Assembly: GCA_902364975.1 (NCBI GenBank) | Contig: CABJFQ010000016.1 | Location: 1-50,554 of the forward strand | Source of the DNA: Coriobacteriaceae bacterium | GTDB taxonomy: Bacteria; Actinomycetota; Coriobacteriia; Coriobacteriales; Coriobacteriaceae | DNA length: 50,554 nt | Reading direction: 5' to 3' | Shown here: one piece after another, positions 25,081 to 33,665 of the stretch | How positions within the stretch are numbered: position 1 is the stretch's first letter | How the letters are laid out: each line of letters opens with the position of its first letter | Made by a program: the position numbers and the translations under genes | Notes under the pieces: generated by a model | Database searches by the model: none | What the model was told of the DNA's origin: nothing | What the model saw: the letters and a program-made list of their open reading frames with translations, nothing else

Positions 25081-25096
25081 TGTTACCCTTGTAACA
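25081..25096. promoter_or_regulatory. TGTTACCCTTGTAACA palindrome upstream of the HD-GYP gene
   Basis: A perfect 6+4+6 palindrome 44 bp before the ATG. Its shape suits an operator or a promoter-linked site. Confidence 0.4.
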
Positions 25097-25140
25097 TTTG
25101 GAACCCACCGCTCCATGCGAAACTATCGAAAGGGCCCCAT

Positions 25141-27021
25141 ATGCTCAATAATCACGAGGTCAATCTAACCGACGAGGAGGCTGCCGTCGAGGTCGCCCGC
25201 GTCGCGAAGACCTACCCCGTGGTGCGTTTACTGTCGGCCGATCAGATTAAGAGTGAGCCTAACTGCTTGCTCGCCGGCGATCGCTGCCCTTGTCTGCGTC
25301 AGTCGAGTCTTGAGGCTTTGGCAGACTCCGATGAGGTGTCGGAGCAACTGCTCAATGATGGCACTGAGTACCGCGCCCGTCTACGCCCTCTGAAGGTCGA
25401 GGGCGAGCCTCACGTCTTGCTGATGGTGCGTCCGATTGATGAGCAAGAGGCCGCGGAAGAGGACCTTGTCTACACCGACGTGCTGACGAGCGTGCGCAAT
25501 CGCCGATATTACGAGGAAAAGCTTCGCAGCGCCCGCATGAATGCCGGCGTTGCGATGATCGACGTTGATGATTTTAGGGCCTTCAACGATACGTGTGGCC
25601 GTCATGCCGGCGACCTTGCGCTCGGTGCTGTGGCGACAGCCATACGCAGCGGAATCCGTTCGACTGACGAGCTTGTGCGCTATGGCTGCGACAAGTTTGT
25701 GGTTGTCATGCCCAATATTCCCTCCGATGACTTCACCCGTCGCCTGCATCAGGTGTCCGATGCCGTTCATTCCACGATTATTCCGGGCCATGAGTACGTG
25801 AGCTTGACGGCATGTGTTGGTGGCGTTCGCATTCATGGCGAGACGGTCGATGAGGGCGTTGGCCGCGCTGCTCAGTTACTGAGCCGCGCTAAGGCAAAAG
25901 CCGGTACGGTCGTGACCGATGCCGATTCCATCGAGGCCTTCCAAAGCGAAAAGCCTTTGGTGCTTATCGCCGATGACTCCGAGATGAACCGAGCCATTCT
26001 CAGCGAGATGCTCAAGGACGAGCATTGCATCCTCGAGGCCGATAACGGTCGTGCGGCGCTCGACATGGTCGACCGCTATGGCGATGAGTTGTCGCTCGTG
26101 CTGCTGGACATTGTGATGCCGGGCATAAGCGGCTTTGAGGTGCTGGCCGATCTGTCGCGCCGATCGGGTATCGATAATCTGCCTGTCATCATGATTTCGA
26201 GCGAAGATTCCGATGATGCGGTTCTGCGCGCGTATGAGCTGGGTGCCTCGGACTATATCAACCGCCCGTTTGACTCCCGTGTCGTGCGCCGCCGCGTAAG
26301 CAACACCATCCGCCTGTACGCCAAACAGCGCCGCCTGACGAACCTGCTGTCCCAACAGTACAACGAGCGCGTCAAGAACAGTCGCATGCTCATCGACATC
26401 ATGGCCGGCGTCATGGAGCTTCGCAACGGCGAGAGCGGTAGGCACGTTACGAACATCGAAAAGCTGACCGAGCTGCTGCTTGGCTATCTGGTCCAGCGTA
26501 GCGGCACGATCTCCCTCGACAATGAGGAACGCTCCACGATCGCCCTGGCTTCGGCGCTGCACGATATCGGCAAGATGTCGATTGACGATGCGATCCTCAA
26601 CAAGCCCGGGCGCCTCACGCCCGAGGAATTCGAGATTATGAAGACGCATACCACGATTGGCGCCGATATGCTGCTTAAGCTGGGTAGCCATCACGCCGGC
26701 AATGCGCTTATGGAATATGCGTACCAGATTGCGCGTTGGCATCACGAGCGCTGGGACGGCAAGGGTTATCCCGATGGCCTTAAGGGCGACGAAATTCCCA
26801 TCGCCGCGCAGGTGGTTTCGGTGGCTGACGTGTACGATGCACTGACGAGCGTGCGCGTGTACAAGGACGCTATCCCGCACGAGGAGGCGATCCAGATGAT
26901 CCTGGACGGTAAGTGCGGCACCTTTAACCCGCTGCTGCTCGATTGCCTGCTCGAGGTGCAAGACCAAATTGCCGAGACGTTGGCACGCCCCGCCGACGTC
27001 GTCGCGTTTCCCACGATTTAG
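25141..27021 (+). CDS. PAS-like/degenerate GGDEF/REC/HD-GYP signalling protein
   Basis: This protein has 626 residues. An N-terminal sensory region of about 115 residues contains a GDRCPCLRQ Cys pair. A GGDEF-like domain (about 118-270) has the signature reduced to YGCDKF (181-186), so cyclase activity is unlikely. The receiver domain (about 277-395) has Asp323 in LLDIVMPG and a Lys-to-Arg change near DYINRPF. The HD-GYP domain (about 415-620) has His474-Asp475 and the GYPDGL motif, so c-di-GMP hydrolysis is plausible. An Hpt gene follows 24 bp later. No kinase gene lies nearby. ATG 25141 has AAAGGGCC upstream; a palindrome lies 44 bp before it. Confidence 0.92.
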   Translation: MLNNHEVNLTDEEAAVEVARVAKTYPVVRLLSADQIKSEPNCLLAGDRCPCLRQSSLEALADSDEVSEQLLNDGTEYRARLRPLKVEGEPHVLLMVRPIDEQEAAEEDLVYTDVLTSVRNRRYYEEKLRSARMNAGVAMIDVDDFRAFNDTCGRHAGDLALGAVATAIRSGIRSTDELVRYGCDKFVVVMPNIPSDDFTRRLHQVSDAVHSTIIPGHEYVSLTACVGGVRIHGETVDEGVGRAAQLLSRAKAKAGTVVTDADSIEAFQSEKPLVLIADDSEMNRAILSEMLKDEHCILEADNGRAALDMVDRYGDELSLVLLDIVMPGISGFEVLADLSRRSGIDNLPVIMISSEDSDDAVLRAYELGASDYINRPFDSRVVRRRVSNTIRLYAKQRRLTNLLSQQYNERVKNSRMLIDIMAGVMELRNGESGRHVTNIEKLTELLLGYLVQRSGTISLDNEERSTIALASALHDIGKMSIDDAILNKPGRLTPEEFEIMKTHTTIGADMLLKLGSHHAGNALMEYAYQIARWHHERWDGKGYPDGLKGDEIPIAAQVVSVADVYDALTSVRVYKDAIPHEEAIQMILDGKCGTFNPLLLDCLLEVQDQIAETLARPADVVAFPTI

Positions 27022-27045
27022 TTTGACCAAAGGAGTTTTTAATCC

Positions 27046-27402
27046 ATGATTTCCATGCGTGAGGCGTATGAGAAGATCGGCGCTAATTATGACGACGCGT
27101 GCGCTCGGCTGATGGGCGGGGAAATGCTTGCCCGCTTTGCCCTCAAGTTTTTGGATGACGAGAGCATGGGCAAGCTGGAGGCCGCCATGGCGGCAGGAGA
27201 CGCCGAAGGTGCGTTTATGGCAGCGCACACGCTCAAGGGCGTGAGCCAGAACCTGGGATTCGATAATCTGTACGAGCCGGCGGTTGTGGTGACCGAAGCG
27301 CTGCGCGGCGCCGATGCCGTTGACGGCGCTCGCGAGGGAATGCATGCGCTGCAGCAGCAATATGCGGCAACGATGTCGGCCTTGCGCGAGGCGGCCGAGT
27401 AA
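27046..27402 (+). CDS. Histidine phosphotransfer (Hpt) protein
   Basis: This 118-residue helical-bundle protein has the Hpt motif MAAHTLKGVSQNLGF; His61 is the likely phosphorelay residue. It lies 24 bp after the REC/HD-GYP gene with AAAGGAG before the ATG, so the two are probably co-transcribed. The natural inference is that it passes phosphate to or from the receiver domain of that protein, with the kinase encoded elsewhere. The hairpin at 27427-27490 follows its stop. Confidence 0.93.
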   Translation: MISMREAYEKIGANYDDACARLMGGEMLARFALKFLDDESMGKLEAAMAAGDAEGAFMAAHTLKGVSQNLGFDNLYEPAVVVTEALRGADAVDGAREGMHALQQQYAATMSALREAAE

Positions 27403-27426
27403 GAGCTCGCGAGCTTTGATGACTAT

Positions 27427-27490
27427 GAGAGTTGATAATCTCCCGTTTTAGGCCCGGTGGCGGCCTCAAAGTGGGAGATTGTCCACTCTC
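27427..27490. repeat. Nested hairpin element after the Hpt gene
   Basis: Outer arms GAGAGTTGATAATCTCCC (27427-27444) and GGGAGATTGTCCACTCTC (27473-27490) pair at 16 of 18 positions. An inner AGGCC/GGCCT stem sits between. It starts 24 bp after the Hpt stop. Confidence 0.65.
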
Positions 27491-27584
27491 GTTCGATACA
27501 TGTCCAAAAATCCACTCTCACCCCTTCTGATTAGTGAATGGCCCATGCGCACTGGCGGGGCTTTCCGCATGCAATCCATATCGT

Positions 27585-27608
27585 TGTTCGATAAACTGTT
27601 CGAATAAC
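27585..27608. promoter_or_regulatory. Tandem 12-bp boxes upstream of the DUF2975 gene
   Basis: TGTTCGATAAAC and TGTTCGAATAAC lie directly side by side (10 of 12 identical). A related TTATCGAA occurs in the ABC promoter at 28623-28630, and AACGATA[GA]AGT follows in both promoters (27606 and 28651). Confidence 0.55.
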
Positions 27609-27632
27609 GATAGAGTCGATGAGGGTGAGTGT

Positions 27633-28193
27633 ATGTCCAACAGCGTTCAGCGTATGGCCAAGGCGGGCGAAAATATCAGGAAGCTTGGTTTTTGCATGGC
27701 AGCCGTTTTTGCAGGGATGCTCGTCGCTTTTGCCGCGTTGGTTGTTTACGTGATCTGGTATGCGGTTGCAAACGTTGTTTCTGTCGATTCTTTCGGTGTC
27801 GTGACGCTTCTCGATGGCGGGAGCATCGTTATCCCAAGCGGGCTGTGCCTGGCACTCGTCGTGGGTGTTTCGCTTGTCGTTTTGTGCGGAATCAGCCATA
27901 ACATCTCTCGGGGCGTCTCGCCCTTTACCAAGGCGCATGTGCGGCTTATCCGTGTTCTCGCGCTTGCCTTTGCTGTTAACGCCGCGGTTTCGCTTGTTGG
28001 TGCCTATGGATCGGTCAATCTCACCATTGGCGGACTGGAGCTTTACATTGTGCCTCATTCCTTCGTTATTGAGATTTGCCAAGGCGCTACCTTTGATGCG
28101 GGGTCGTTTATCGGCGCAGTTGTCTGTTTGTTTATCTCGGCGATCTGGAGTTATGCCTCGCTGCTCCAAGAGCAGTCTGACGAGCTTGTGTAG
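27633..28193 (+). CDS. DUF2975 membrane protein
   Basis: This 186-residue protein has four hydrophobic segments, near residues 15-40, 60-85, 100-125 and 150-175. Its order with a downstream small Cro/CI regulator (8 bp away) is the well-known DUF2975/HTH pair of Gram-positive bacteria. Function is unknown; the usual guess is a membrane partner that controls the regulator. The ATG at 27633 has GAGGGTGAG upstream. The promoter region carries two adjacent copies of a TGTTCGATAAAC-like box, also seen by the ABC operon. Confidence 0.85.
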   Translation: MSNSVQRMAKAGENIRKLGFCMAAVFAGMLVAFAALVVYVIWYAVANVVSVDSFGVVTLLDGGSIVIPSGLCLALVVGVSLVVLCGISHNISRGVSPFTKAHVRLIRVLALAFAVNAAVSLVGAYGSVNLTIGGLELYIVPHSFVIEICQGATFDAGSFIGAVVCLFISAIWSYASLLQEQSDELV

Positions 28194-28201
28194 GAGGAAA
28201 C

Positions 28202-28531
28202 ATGAGCTATCTCATCATCGAGCTTGAGACGCAGCTGCTTAAGACCGGAAAGACCAGTGCTGATCTGATTCGAGCGACGGGGCATACTCCGGCTAATATT
28301 TCAAAGCTTAGAAACGGAAAGATAAAAGCTATTCGCCTAAAGACGCTCCTCGATATCTGTGATGAGCTTGATTGTCAACCGGGAGATATTATTCAGCGCG
28401 TGAGCGAGAAAGAGCTCGAGGAACTTATTGTCGAGCGCGCGAAGAATGCCGTGAGGCAGATGCGGGATGGCAGAGGCAATGAGGCGTCGCTTCCGACATC
28501 GGTCTTCGCTGTCGATTTGAGCGACGAGTAG
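28202..28531 (+). CDS. Cro/CI-family transcriptional regulator (YozG-like)
   Basis: This 109-residue protein has an N-terminal helix-turn-helix (about 15-60: LIRATGHTPANISKLRNGK, LKTLLDICDELDCQPGDI) and a charged C-terminal tail of about 45 residues. Such small regulators follow DUF2975 genes. It starts 8 bp after DUF2975 with AGGAGG upstream. A strong terminator at 28572-28600 separates it from the ABC operon; the TTCGATAA box in both promoters makes this protein the best candidate regulator (inference). Confidence 0.9.
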   Translation: MSYLIIELETQLLKTGKTSADLIRATGHTPANISKLRNGKIKAIRLKTLLDICDELDCQPGDIIQRVSEKELEELIVERAKNAVRQMRDGRGNEASLPTSVFAVDLSDE

Positions 28532-28571
28532 CTTAAGGCGAACAACTAAAACGAAATATCAGCGTGAAGGG

Positions 28572-28600
28572 ACCCGTGTCTAACACGGGTTCTTTCTTTT
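28572..28600 (+). terminator. Rho-independent terminator after the HTH gene
   Basis: ACCCGTGT, CTA, ACACGGGT and then TCTTTCTTTT. It separates the regulator from the ABC operon. Confidence 0.85.
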
Positions 28601-28608
28601 AGATTATC

Positions 28609-28637
28609 TTGACAAATATGTGTTATCGAAAAACAAT
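28609..28637 (+). promoter_or_regulatory. Promoter of the ABC exporter operon
   Basis: TTGACA (28609-28614) and AACAAT (28632-28637) with a 17-bp spacer. TTATCGAA overlaps the spacer, so a bound regulator would hinder the polymerase. Confidence 0.65.
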
Positions 28638-28675
28638 AACAATTATGTAAAACGATAAAGTAAAGAAGGAACGAT

Positions 28676-29437
28676 ATGAGCGGTTTTGTTATCAAGCAGA
28701 ACGGGAGGCCAATGAGCGCATCAACGATAAAGCTATCAAAGGTGTCAAAGCGCTATGGAAAACGGCGTGTGTTGCATGACGTTTCCTTCGAGGTGGGTCA
28801 GTCTGAGCTTTGCGCCCTTGTTGGTGCAAACGGGGCGGGTAAAAGCACGCTTATCAAAATAGTGCTGGGCCTCTGTGGGCCATCGTCGGGGAGTGTGGAG
28901 CTCTTTGGAGGCAAGTCGAAAAAAGAGCTGAGTCTGATGCGGACGCGTGTCGGCTATGTGCCAGATTCCAGCGGAGCATACCAATCCCTCAGTGCGGCTG
29001 AGAATCTTCGGATCCGATGTGCGGAATGGGGGCTCGATGAGAAACGTGAGGTTCCTCGCGTTTTGAGCCTTGTCGGGCTGGACGTCGATGAGAAAAAGAG
29101 CGTGGGCAGTTTTTCTCTGGGGATGAAACGGCGGCTGGATATAGCTACGGCTTTGTTGGGCGATACCGACGTACTCATTTTCGATGAGCCGGCAAATGGA
29201 TTGGATCCGTTGGGCATCGAGAGTATATGGGCCCTTATCGGTCGATTGAATCAAGAACAGGGCAAAACCATGCTTATCTCTAGCCACGACTTGGATGAGC
29301 TGGCATCGGTTGCAACATGCTGCCTGTTTCTTCATGACGGCGAACTGCTGAAAAAGGAATCGATGGACGTCATAAGGGATGAGGCGTCGTCCTTAAAAGA
29401 GTATTACAGGCGCTTGATGAAGGCGGTCTCGCTATGA
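28676..29437 (+). CDS. ABC transporter ATP-binding protein (bacitracin/lantibiotic type)
   Basis: This 253-residue ATPase has Walker A GANGAGKST, signature SLGMKRRLDIATALLG, Walker B DVLIFDEPANGLD and H-loop LISSHD. The short Y-rich N-terminus and DEPANGLDP fit the CcmA/BcrA-like exporter group. It overlaps the first permease by 4 bp (ATGA). A promoter with TTGACA and AACAAT 17 bp apart sits 39 bp upstream of the ATG, and the ATG has GAAGGAACG before it. Export of an unknown substrate, or immunity to a peptide, is likely. Confidence 0.92.
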   Translation: MSGFVIKQNGRPMSASTIKLSKVSKRYGKRRVLHDVSFEVGQSELCALVGANGAGKSTLIKIVLGLCGPSSGSVELFGGKSKKELSLMRTRVGYVPDSSGAYQSLSAAENLRIRCAEWGLDEKREVPRVLSLVGLDVDEKKSVGSFSLGMKRRLDIATALLGDTDVLIFDEPANGLDPLGIESIWALIGRLNQEQGKTMLISSHDLDELASVATCCLFLHDGELLKKESMDVIRDEASSLKEYYRRLMKAVSL

Positions 29438-30258
29438 AGCGGGCGATCCATCCCATAAAGGCAGATATGATGCGTTTGTACAGGATGTTTCCGGCGAAGC
29501 TTGGTCTTGCGCTTATGCTGGCGTTCGGCCTTCTCTTCGGTGTCTTTCTAAAAAACGGAACAACGTTGCTCGCCTTTGGCAATAGCGTTTTTGGGGAGGA
29601 TATTGGTTTCGTCTGGAATGTAATCGATCCTTCTGCACCCGATGAGTCCCTTGTGCGCAGTGCTTTTGCCGGCACCTCTCTGTTCGTTCCGCTCATCGTT
29701 TGCCTGGCGATTTTACAGGAGCGCGGCTATGAAGAGGGATACCGAATTTCTTCAGCAAGAGGTCTTACCCGCTTTTATGGGGCTCTAGCTCATGCGCTTT
29801 CGTCTGCTTTAATAATTGGCGCAGCATATAGTGCGCTTTGCTTTCTTCTGTTTGCAATAGCCATAATACGTGGAGGGCATAGCTACGCGCATGGCATGCT
29901 GGCTGCATTTTTGCCTGCAATGATAGTCAACACCGTATTGGTGATATCGGTTGCGCTGGAGACGGTGACCATCTATCGGATTACAGGCAGCGCTGTATTG
30001 AGCGGGGCTGCAATAATAATCGGATTTGTCATGAGCTTGACGCTCTACGGAGCCTTCCTTCAGGCACCTATACCATCCTTGCGATGGATCTTCTTCCTTC
30101 CTGGGCCGTACCTTGGAGTCGGATGCGCCCTTGGGTATAGCGATATGGGGCAACTGGCGCTTCTGGGCTATGGCGTGGCAGCCAGCTGTTTATCGGTATT
30201 GATTTACGCTCTCGTGAGCTTTCGTGCTGGGGGTGTGCTCAATGGCTCGTCAGATTAA
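29434..30258 (+). CDS. ABC transporter permease (6-TM, ABC-2-like)
   Basis: This 274-residue protein has about six hydrophobic stretches, beginning with one at residues 20-45 (ALMLAFGLLFGVFL) and a large external loop after it. This is the layout of ABC-2-type permeases. It overlaps the ATPase by 4 bp and the second permease by 17 bp, so the three genes form one translational unit. No substrate motif is visible. Confidence 0.85.
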   Translation: MKRAIHPIKADMMRLYRMFPAKLGLALMLAFGLLFGVFLKNGTTLLAFGNSVFGEDIGFVWNVIDPSAPDESLVRSAFAGTSLFVPLIVCLAILQERGYEEGYRISSARGLTRFYGALAHALSSALIIGAAYSALCFLLFAIAIIRGGHSYAHGMLAAFLPAMIVNTVLVISVALETVTIYRITGSAVLSGAAIIIGFVMSLTLYGAFLQAPIPSLRWIFFLPGPYLGVGCALGYSDMGQLALLGYGVAASCLSVLIYALVSFRAGGVLNGSSD

Positions 30259-31060
30259 AAGATTCCTCCATTCAGAATTGAAGCACGTGAGTAAATGGAC
30301 GTACGCCTTAATCCCGGTAATTTATGCGTGCATGGTGGTATTGCAGCTTAATTCTTTCCCGATGTGGTTCTGCAGCCTCCGTGAGAACAGTTTCTTGGGC
30401 TTCTTCCCAGACCCGACGCTTCGGCTATCGGCGGAGGATGTCCTTCTATTTGGTAATGCAGAGGTTTTTCGCGGTCTGCTGTTCAACGTAGCCCCGTTGG
30501 CTCATGCATTGTTCTTTCCGTTCATCGCGGCTTGTATTGTGCCGCGCTTTGTCAGTTCGGGCTTTGTCGAGGAACCGTGGGGGCTGTCGGAGGCTCGGGG
30601 AGGGAGGCGGGCGTGCGTTACCGTTGCGCGAACGGTGCTGTCTTCTTTCGCCCTTTTGGGCGCTTTTGTCCTGTCGAGCGTCGTTTTGTACTGCCTTAAC
30701 TGCGCAATCGTTTTAGATGCTCAACAGCATCTCAACCTGCATGTATTTTACTATCGACTTGTTCTTGCAGCTGTTGCCTGCCTTGCATACGTGGTCTCTT
30801 GCGTGATCGTTGTTTCCTACTTTGGATCCGGCTTCGGTCCGATTGGCATGCTGTTGCTTGTCAACGTCGTAGCGATCTACATACAGGTCGGGGCCAATTC
30901 CATGCTTCCGCTTCCGTCCTCGATGCTCATGTGGATTTGCGGCGTAACCCCGTTGGAGGATAGTCAATGCACCTCGATTTTAATTGACTGTCTCATAAAC
31001 GTAGCAAGTGTTTTTGCCATTTGCTTTACCGTCGACCGATTACGGTCGAGATTACTTTGA
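30242..31060 (+). CDS. ABC transporter permease (second subunit)
   Basis: This 272-residue protein has about six hydrophobic segments and an external loop near residues 40-70 with DPTLRLSAEDVLLFG. It likely pairs with the preceding permease to form the membrane channel. ATG 30242 is preferred, with GGGGGTG nine bases upstream; a GTG six codons earlier is the alternative. It ends the operon; a stem with 13-bp arms at 31101-31132 follows and can terminate both this operon and the converging one. Confidence 0.82.
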   Translation: MARQIKRFLHSELKHVSKWTYALIPVIYACMVVLQLNSFPMWFCSLRENSFLGFFPDPTLRLSAEDVLLFGNAEVFRGLLFNVAPLAHALFFPFIAACIVPRFVSSGFVEEPWGLSEARGGRRACVTVARTVLSSFALLGAFVLSSVVLYCLNCAIVLDAQQHLNLHVFYYRLVLAAVACLAYVVSCVIVVSYFGSGFGPIGMLLLVNVVAIYIQVGANSMLPLPSSMLMWICGVTPLEDSQCTSILIDCLINVASVFAICFTVDRLRSRLL

Positions 31061-31100
31061 TTGTTTGTGAGGGATAATCATACCGAGCATATCAAATACA

Positions 31101-31132
31101 GGGGGCGGGCACCGTAGCTGGTGTCCGCCCCC
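31101..31132. terminator. Bidirectional hairpin between converging operons
   Basis: GGGGGCGGGCACC and GGTGTCCGCCCCC pair over 13 bp with one G-T. It lies between the exporter operon and the amidotransferase end. Confidence 0.6.
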
Positions 31133-31168
31133 CTGGCTTAGGAGGCTTTAACCTGAGTGGTTCGCGAG

Positions 31169-31978
31169 CTAGCGGGCCTGCTTTACCTTGGCCGCTGCTT
31201 CGACAAACGACTTCCACAGGTTAAAGTCGGTCTCGAGTGTCTTCCACGTGTACTCAGGGTGCCATTGCACGCCCAAGCAGAATGGCTGGCCTTCGACCTC
31301 GATGCACTCGGGAACGCCGTCGGTTGCCTTGGCGACCAAACGCGTGCTCTTACCCAGATGATCGACGCAGCAGTGGTGTGCGGAGTTGGTCTGGATCAGC
31401 CTGTGCCCGCCAAGCGCGCGCTCCAACAGCGAGCCCGGCATGACCTCGACGGGATGCACGGGGTCGTTGAGCACGTGGGTATGGCGCCACTGCGTGCGGC
31501 CCTCGCGAGCGCCCAGGCTTGGCACGTCCATGCACAGGGTGCCGCCAGTGGCGACATTGAGCAACTGCGTGCCGCGGCAGGTGGTAAAGAGCGGCTTTTT
31601 GGCACGGAGCACCTCGCCGACCAGCTTAAACTCAAAGCTATCGCGAATCTCGCAGCAGAGGGTGGGGTCGTAGGGTCGATCATCGCCCCAGCGCTTGGGG
31701 TTGACGTCCGGGCCGCCGGGAATGGCGATGCCGTCGGCGATATCGACGTAATGACGGATAACCTCAGTGTCCTCGGTGATGGACATCTGCAGCGGCAGGC
31801 CGCCGGCGGCAAGGATGGCATCGACAAAGACACTTGCGATTTCCTCGTTGGGGGAGAGCGTTTCGCTTAAAAACGGCTTCGCCTCTTCCCAGCGCGGCGC
31901 TACCAGGATGAGCGGACGGTCGGCGGGGGCAACGTCGACGTGCGGGGTATAGGACGAGGAAGTACGGGTTCCGATCAT
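31169..31978 (-). CDS. Gamma-glutamyl hydrolase-type amidotransferase (PuuD-like, peptidase C26)
   Basis: This 269-residue class-I glutamine amidotransferase-like enzyme has nucleophile Cys in LFTTCRGTQLLNVATGG and the His/Glu pair in LGVQWHPEYTW. Members cleave gamma-glutamyl bonds, as in gamma-glutamyl-GABA or gamma-Glu amides. It lies 52 bp after the amino acid uptake ATPase on the same strand. The operon may thus import a gamma-glutamyl or glutamine-like compound and hydrolyse it (inference). Confidence 0.9.
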   Translation of the reverse strand: MIGTRTSSSYTPHVDVAPADRPLILVAPRWEEAKPFLSETLSPNEEIASVFVDAILAAGGLPLQMSITEDTEVIRHYVDIADGIAIPGGPDVNPKRWGDDRPYDPTLCCEIRDSFEFKLVGEVLRAKKPLFTTCRGTQLLNVATGGTLCMDVPSLGAREGRTQWRHTHVLNDPVHPVEVMPGSLLERALGGHRLIQTNSAHHCCVDHLGKSTRLVAKATDGVPECIEVEGQPFCLGVQWHPEYTWKTLETDFNLWKSFVEAAAKVKQAR

Positions 31979-32030
31979 AGGTGCTGCTTTCGAGTTTGGA
32001 TGGTCATGGCGAGCAGATATGGCAATGGGG

Positions 32031-32795
32031 TTAGTGGCCCTTGATGGAGTTGAGGAAGTCCTGGGCGCGCTGGGTCTTGGGGTGGTCGAAGAACTCGTCG
32101 GGCGTGCCGGTTTCCACGATTTGGCCGTCGGCCATAAACACGACGCGGTCGGCTACGCGGCGGGCAAAGTTCATCTCGTGGGTGATGACGATCATCGTCA
32201 TACCCTGCTGGGCCAGGCGAACCATGACCTCGAGCACCTCATTGATCATCTCGGGGTCAAGGGCGCTCGTGGGCTCGTCGAAGAGCATGGCCTTGGGCTG
32301 CATGGCGAGCGAACGGGCGATGGCGACGCGCTGCTGCTGGCCGCCCGAGAGCTGTGCAGGCACCTTATCGGCCTGCTCGGCAACACCCACGCGGCCCAGC
32401 AGGTCCATGGCGCGCTCGCGGGCCTCGTCCTTGGAGACGCCCAGCACATCGACCGGTCCCAGCATGACGTTTTGCAGTACGGTCATATGTGCGAACAGGT
32501 TGAACTGCTGAAACACCATGCCCAGCTCGGCGCGCATGCGGGCAAGGTCCTTGCCTTCCTGCGGCAGAGGCTCGCCCTCGATGAGGATCTCGCCCGAGTC
32601 GATGGTTTCCAGACGGTTGATGGTTCGGCACATGGTCGACTTGCCCGAGCCCGAGGGACCAATCACCACGACGACCTCGCCGCGGTCGACCGAGAGATTG
32701 ATGTCGTTGAGGACGTGCAGGTCGCCATAGTGCTTATCGACGTGCCTGAGCTCGATCAGCGGCTGATTGCCGGTGGAAGAAGTGCTCTGTGCCAT
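32031..32795 (-). CDS. Polar amino acid ABC transporter ATP-binding protein (GlnQ/ArtP type)
   Basis: This 254-residue ATPase has Walker [11 protein letters not shown]-loop [15 protein letters not shown], signature [13 protein letters not shown], Walker [15 protein letters not shown] and H-loop VITHE. It is typical of importers for Gln, Glu, Asp, His or Arg. It follows two membrane subunits and the binding protein on the same strand, 36 bp after the nearer permease. Confidence 0.95.
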   Translation of the reverse strand: MAQSTSSTGNQPLIELRHVDKHYGDLHVLNDINLSVDRGEVVVVIGPSGSGKSTMCRTINRLETIDSGEILIEGEPLPQEGKDLARMRAELGMVFQQFNLFAHMTVLQNVMLGPVDVLGVSKDEARERAMDLLGRVGVAEQADKVPAQLSGGQQQRVAIARSLAMQPKAMLFDEPTSALDPEMINEVLEVMVRLAQQGMTMIVITHEMNFARRVADRVVFMADGQIVETGTPDEFFDHPKTQRAQDFLNSIKGH

Positions 32796-32831
32796 GGTGC
32801 TCGGCTCCTTATGACTCGAAGTGATAAATCG

Positions 32832-33665
32832 TTAGCGGATGATGGTCGCGCCGGTCTTGTGCGAGACGTAGACGGCGGCCTTGTTGATCGCGACGTTGAT
32901 GAGGATATAGATGACCGCGATCACCAGGTAGACCGACACGAGGGCATCGTAGTTGGTAATGAGCACGCGGGCATTTTGCATGAGGTCGGGGTAGCTCACC
33001 ACGTAGGCGACGGTGGTGTCTTTGACGACGACCACAAGCTGCGAAATCAACGACGGAATGATAAACCGAATAGCCTGCGGCAGGACGATTTTAAAGGTGA
33101 TTTTAGCTTTGGAGAGACCGAGTGCCTGGGCAGCCTCGACCTGGCCGCGCGGTACGGCGTTGACGCCGGCACGGAAGATTTCGGCCAGTACACCGGCTGC
33201 GGCGAGCGCGACGGGAAGCGTGAGCATCCAAAACGACGGCAGCGCAATCTTGTACTGGGGCAGCACCAAAAAGAAGAAGTAGATGAACAGAAGGCTCGGC
33301 ACGCCGCGGAAGAAATCGGTGAGCACGCGGCAGACCAGCTGCAGCGGCTTAATGTCGCTGGTGCGACCGAGCATAAGGGCAAGGCCGAGCACCAGCGCGA
33401 TGGCGCCAGCGGTGAGTGCGACTTTAACGGTGCCCTCAAAGCCGGCAAGCAGGAACTTCCAAGTGGTGAGGTGCGTAAAGAAATACCAATAGTGGACCGA
33501 AAGCTGGCCGGTCACATAAAAGCGCTGCAGTACCAGGACGGCGAGCGCGGCGACGGCAACAAGTGAGATGGCGGTGCCGATGCGAATCTTGGCGCGCATC
33601 TTGGGGCCGGGAGCCTCGTAGAGCGCATCGCGCATGGTGAGCGCGGGAGAGGAGTGCTTGCTCAT
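32832..33665 (-). CDS. Polar amino acid ABC transporter permease
   Basis: This 277-residue permease has an N-terminal TM near 30-50 and five or more further TM segments. The inner-loop EAA-like motif is in GVLAEIFRAGVNAVPRGQVEAAQALGLSKA, the HisM/GlnP family signature for contact with the ATPase. Its start overlaps the stop of the other permease by 4 bp (ATGA). It forms the membrane pore together with that subunit. Confidence 0.93.
   Translation of the reverse strand: MSKHSSPALTMRDALYEAPGPKMRAKIRIGTAISLVAVAALAVLVLQRFYVTGQLSVHYWYFFTHLTTWKFLLAGFEGTVKVALTAGAIALVLGLALMLGRTSDIKPLQLVCRVLTDFFRGVPSLLFIYFFFLVLPQYKIALPSFWMLTLPVALAAAGVLAEIFRAGVNAVPRGQVEAAQALGLSKAKITFKIVLPQAIRFIIPSLISQLVVVVKDTTVAYVVSYPDLMQNARVLITNYDALVSVYLVIAVIYILINVAINKAAVYVSHKTGATIIR

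Noticed and set aside
24988..25140. N-terminal extension of the HD-GYP gene
   Set aside because: The extra frame is unlike the protein and lacks a ribosome site; ATG 25141 has AAAGGGCC upstream.
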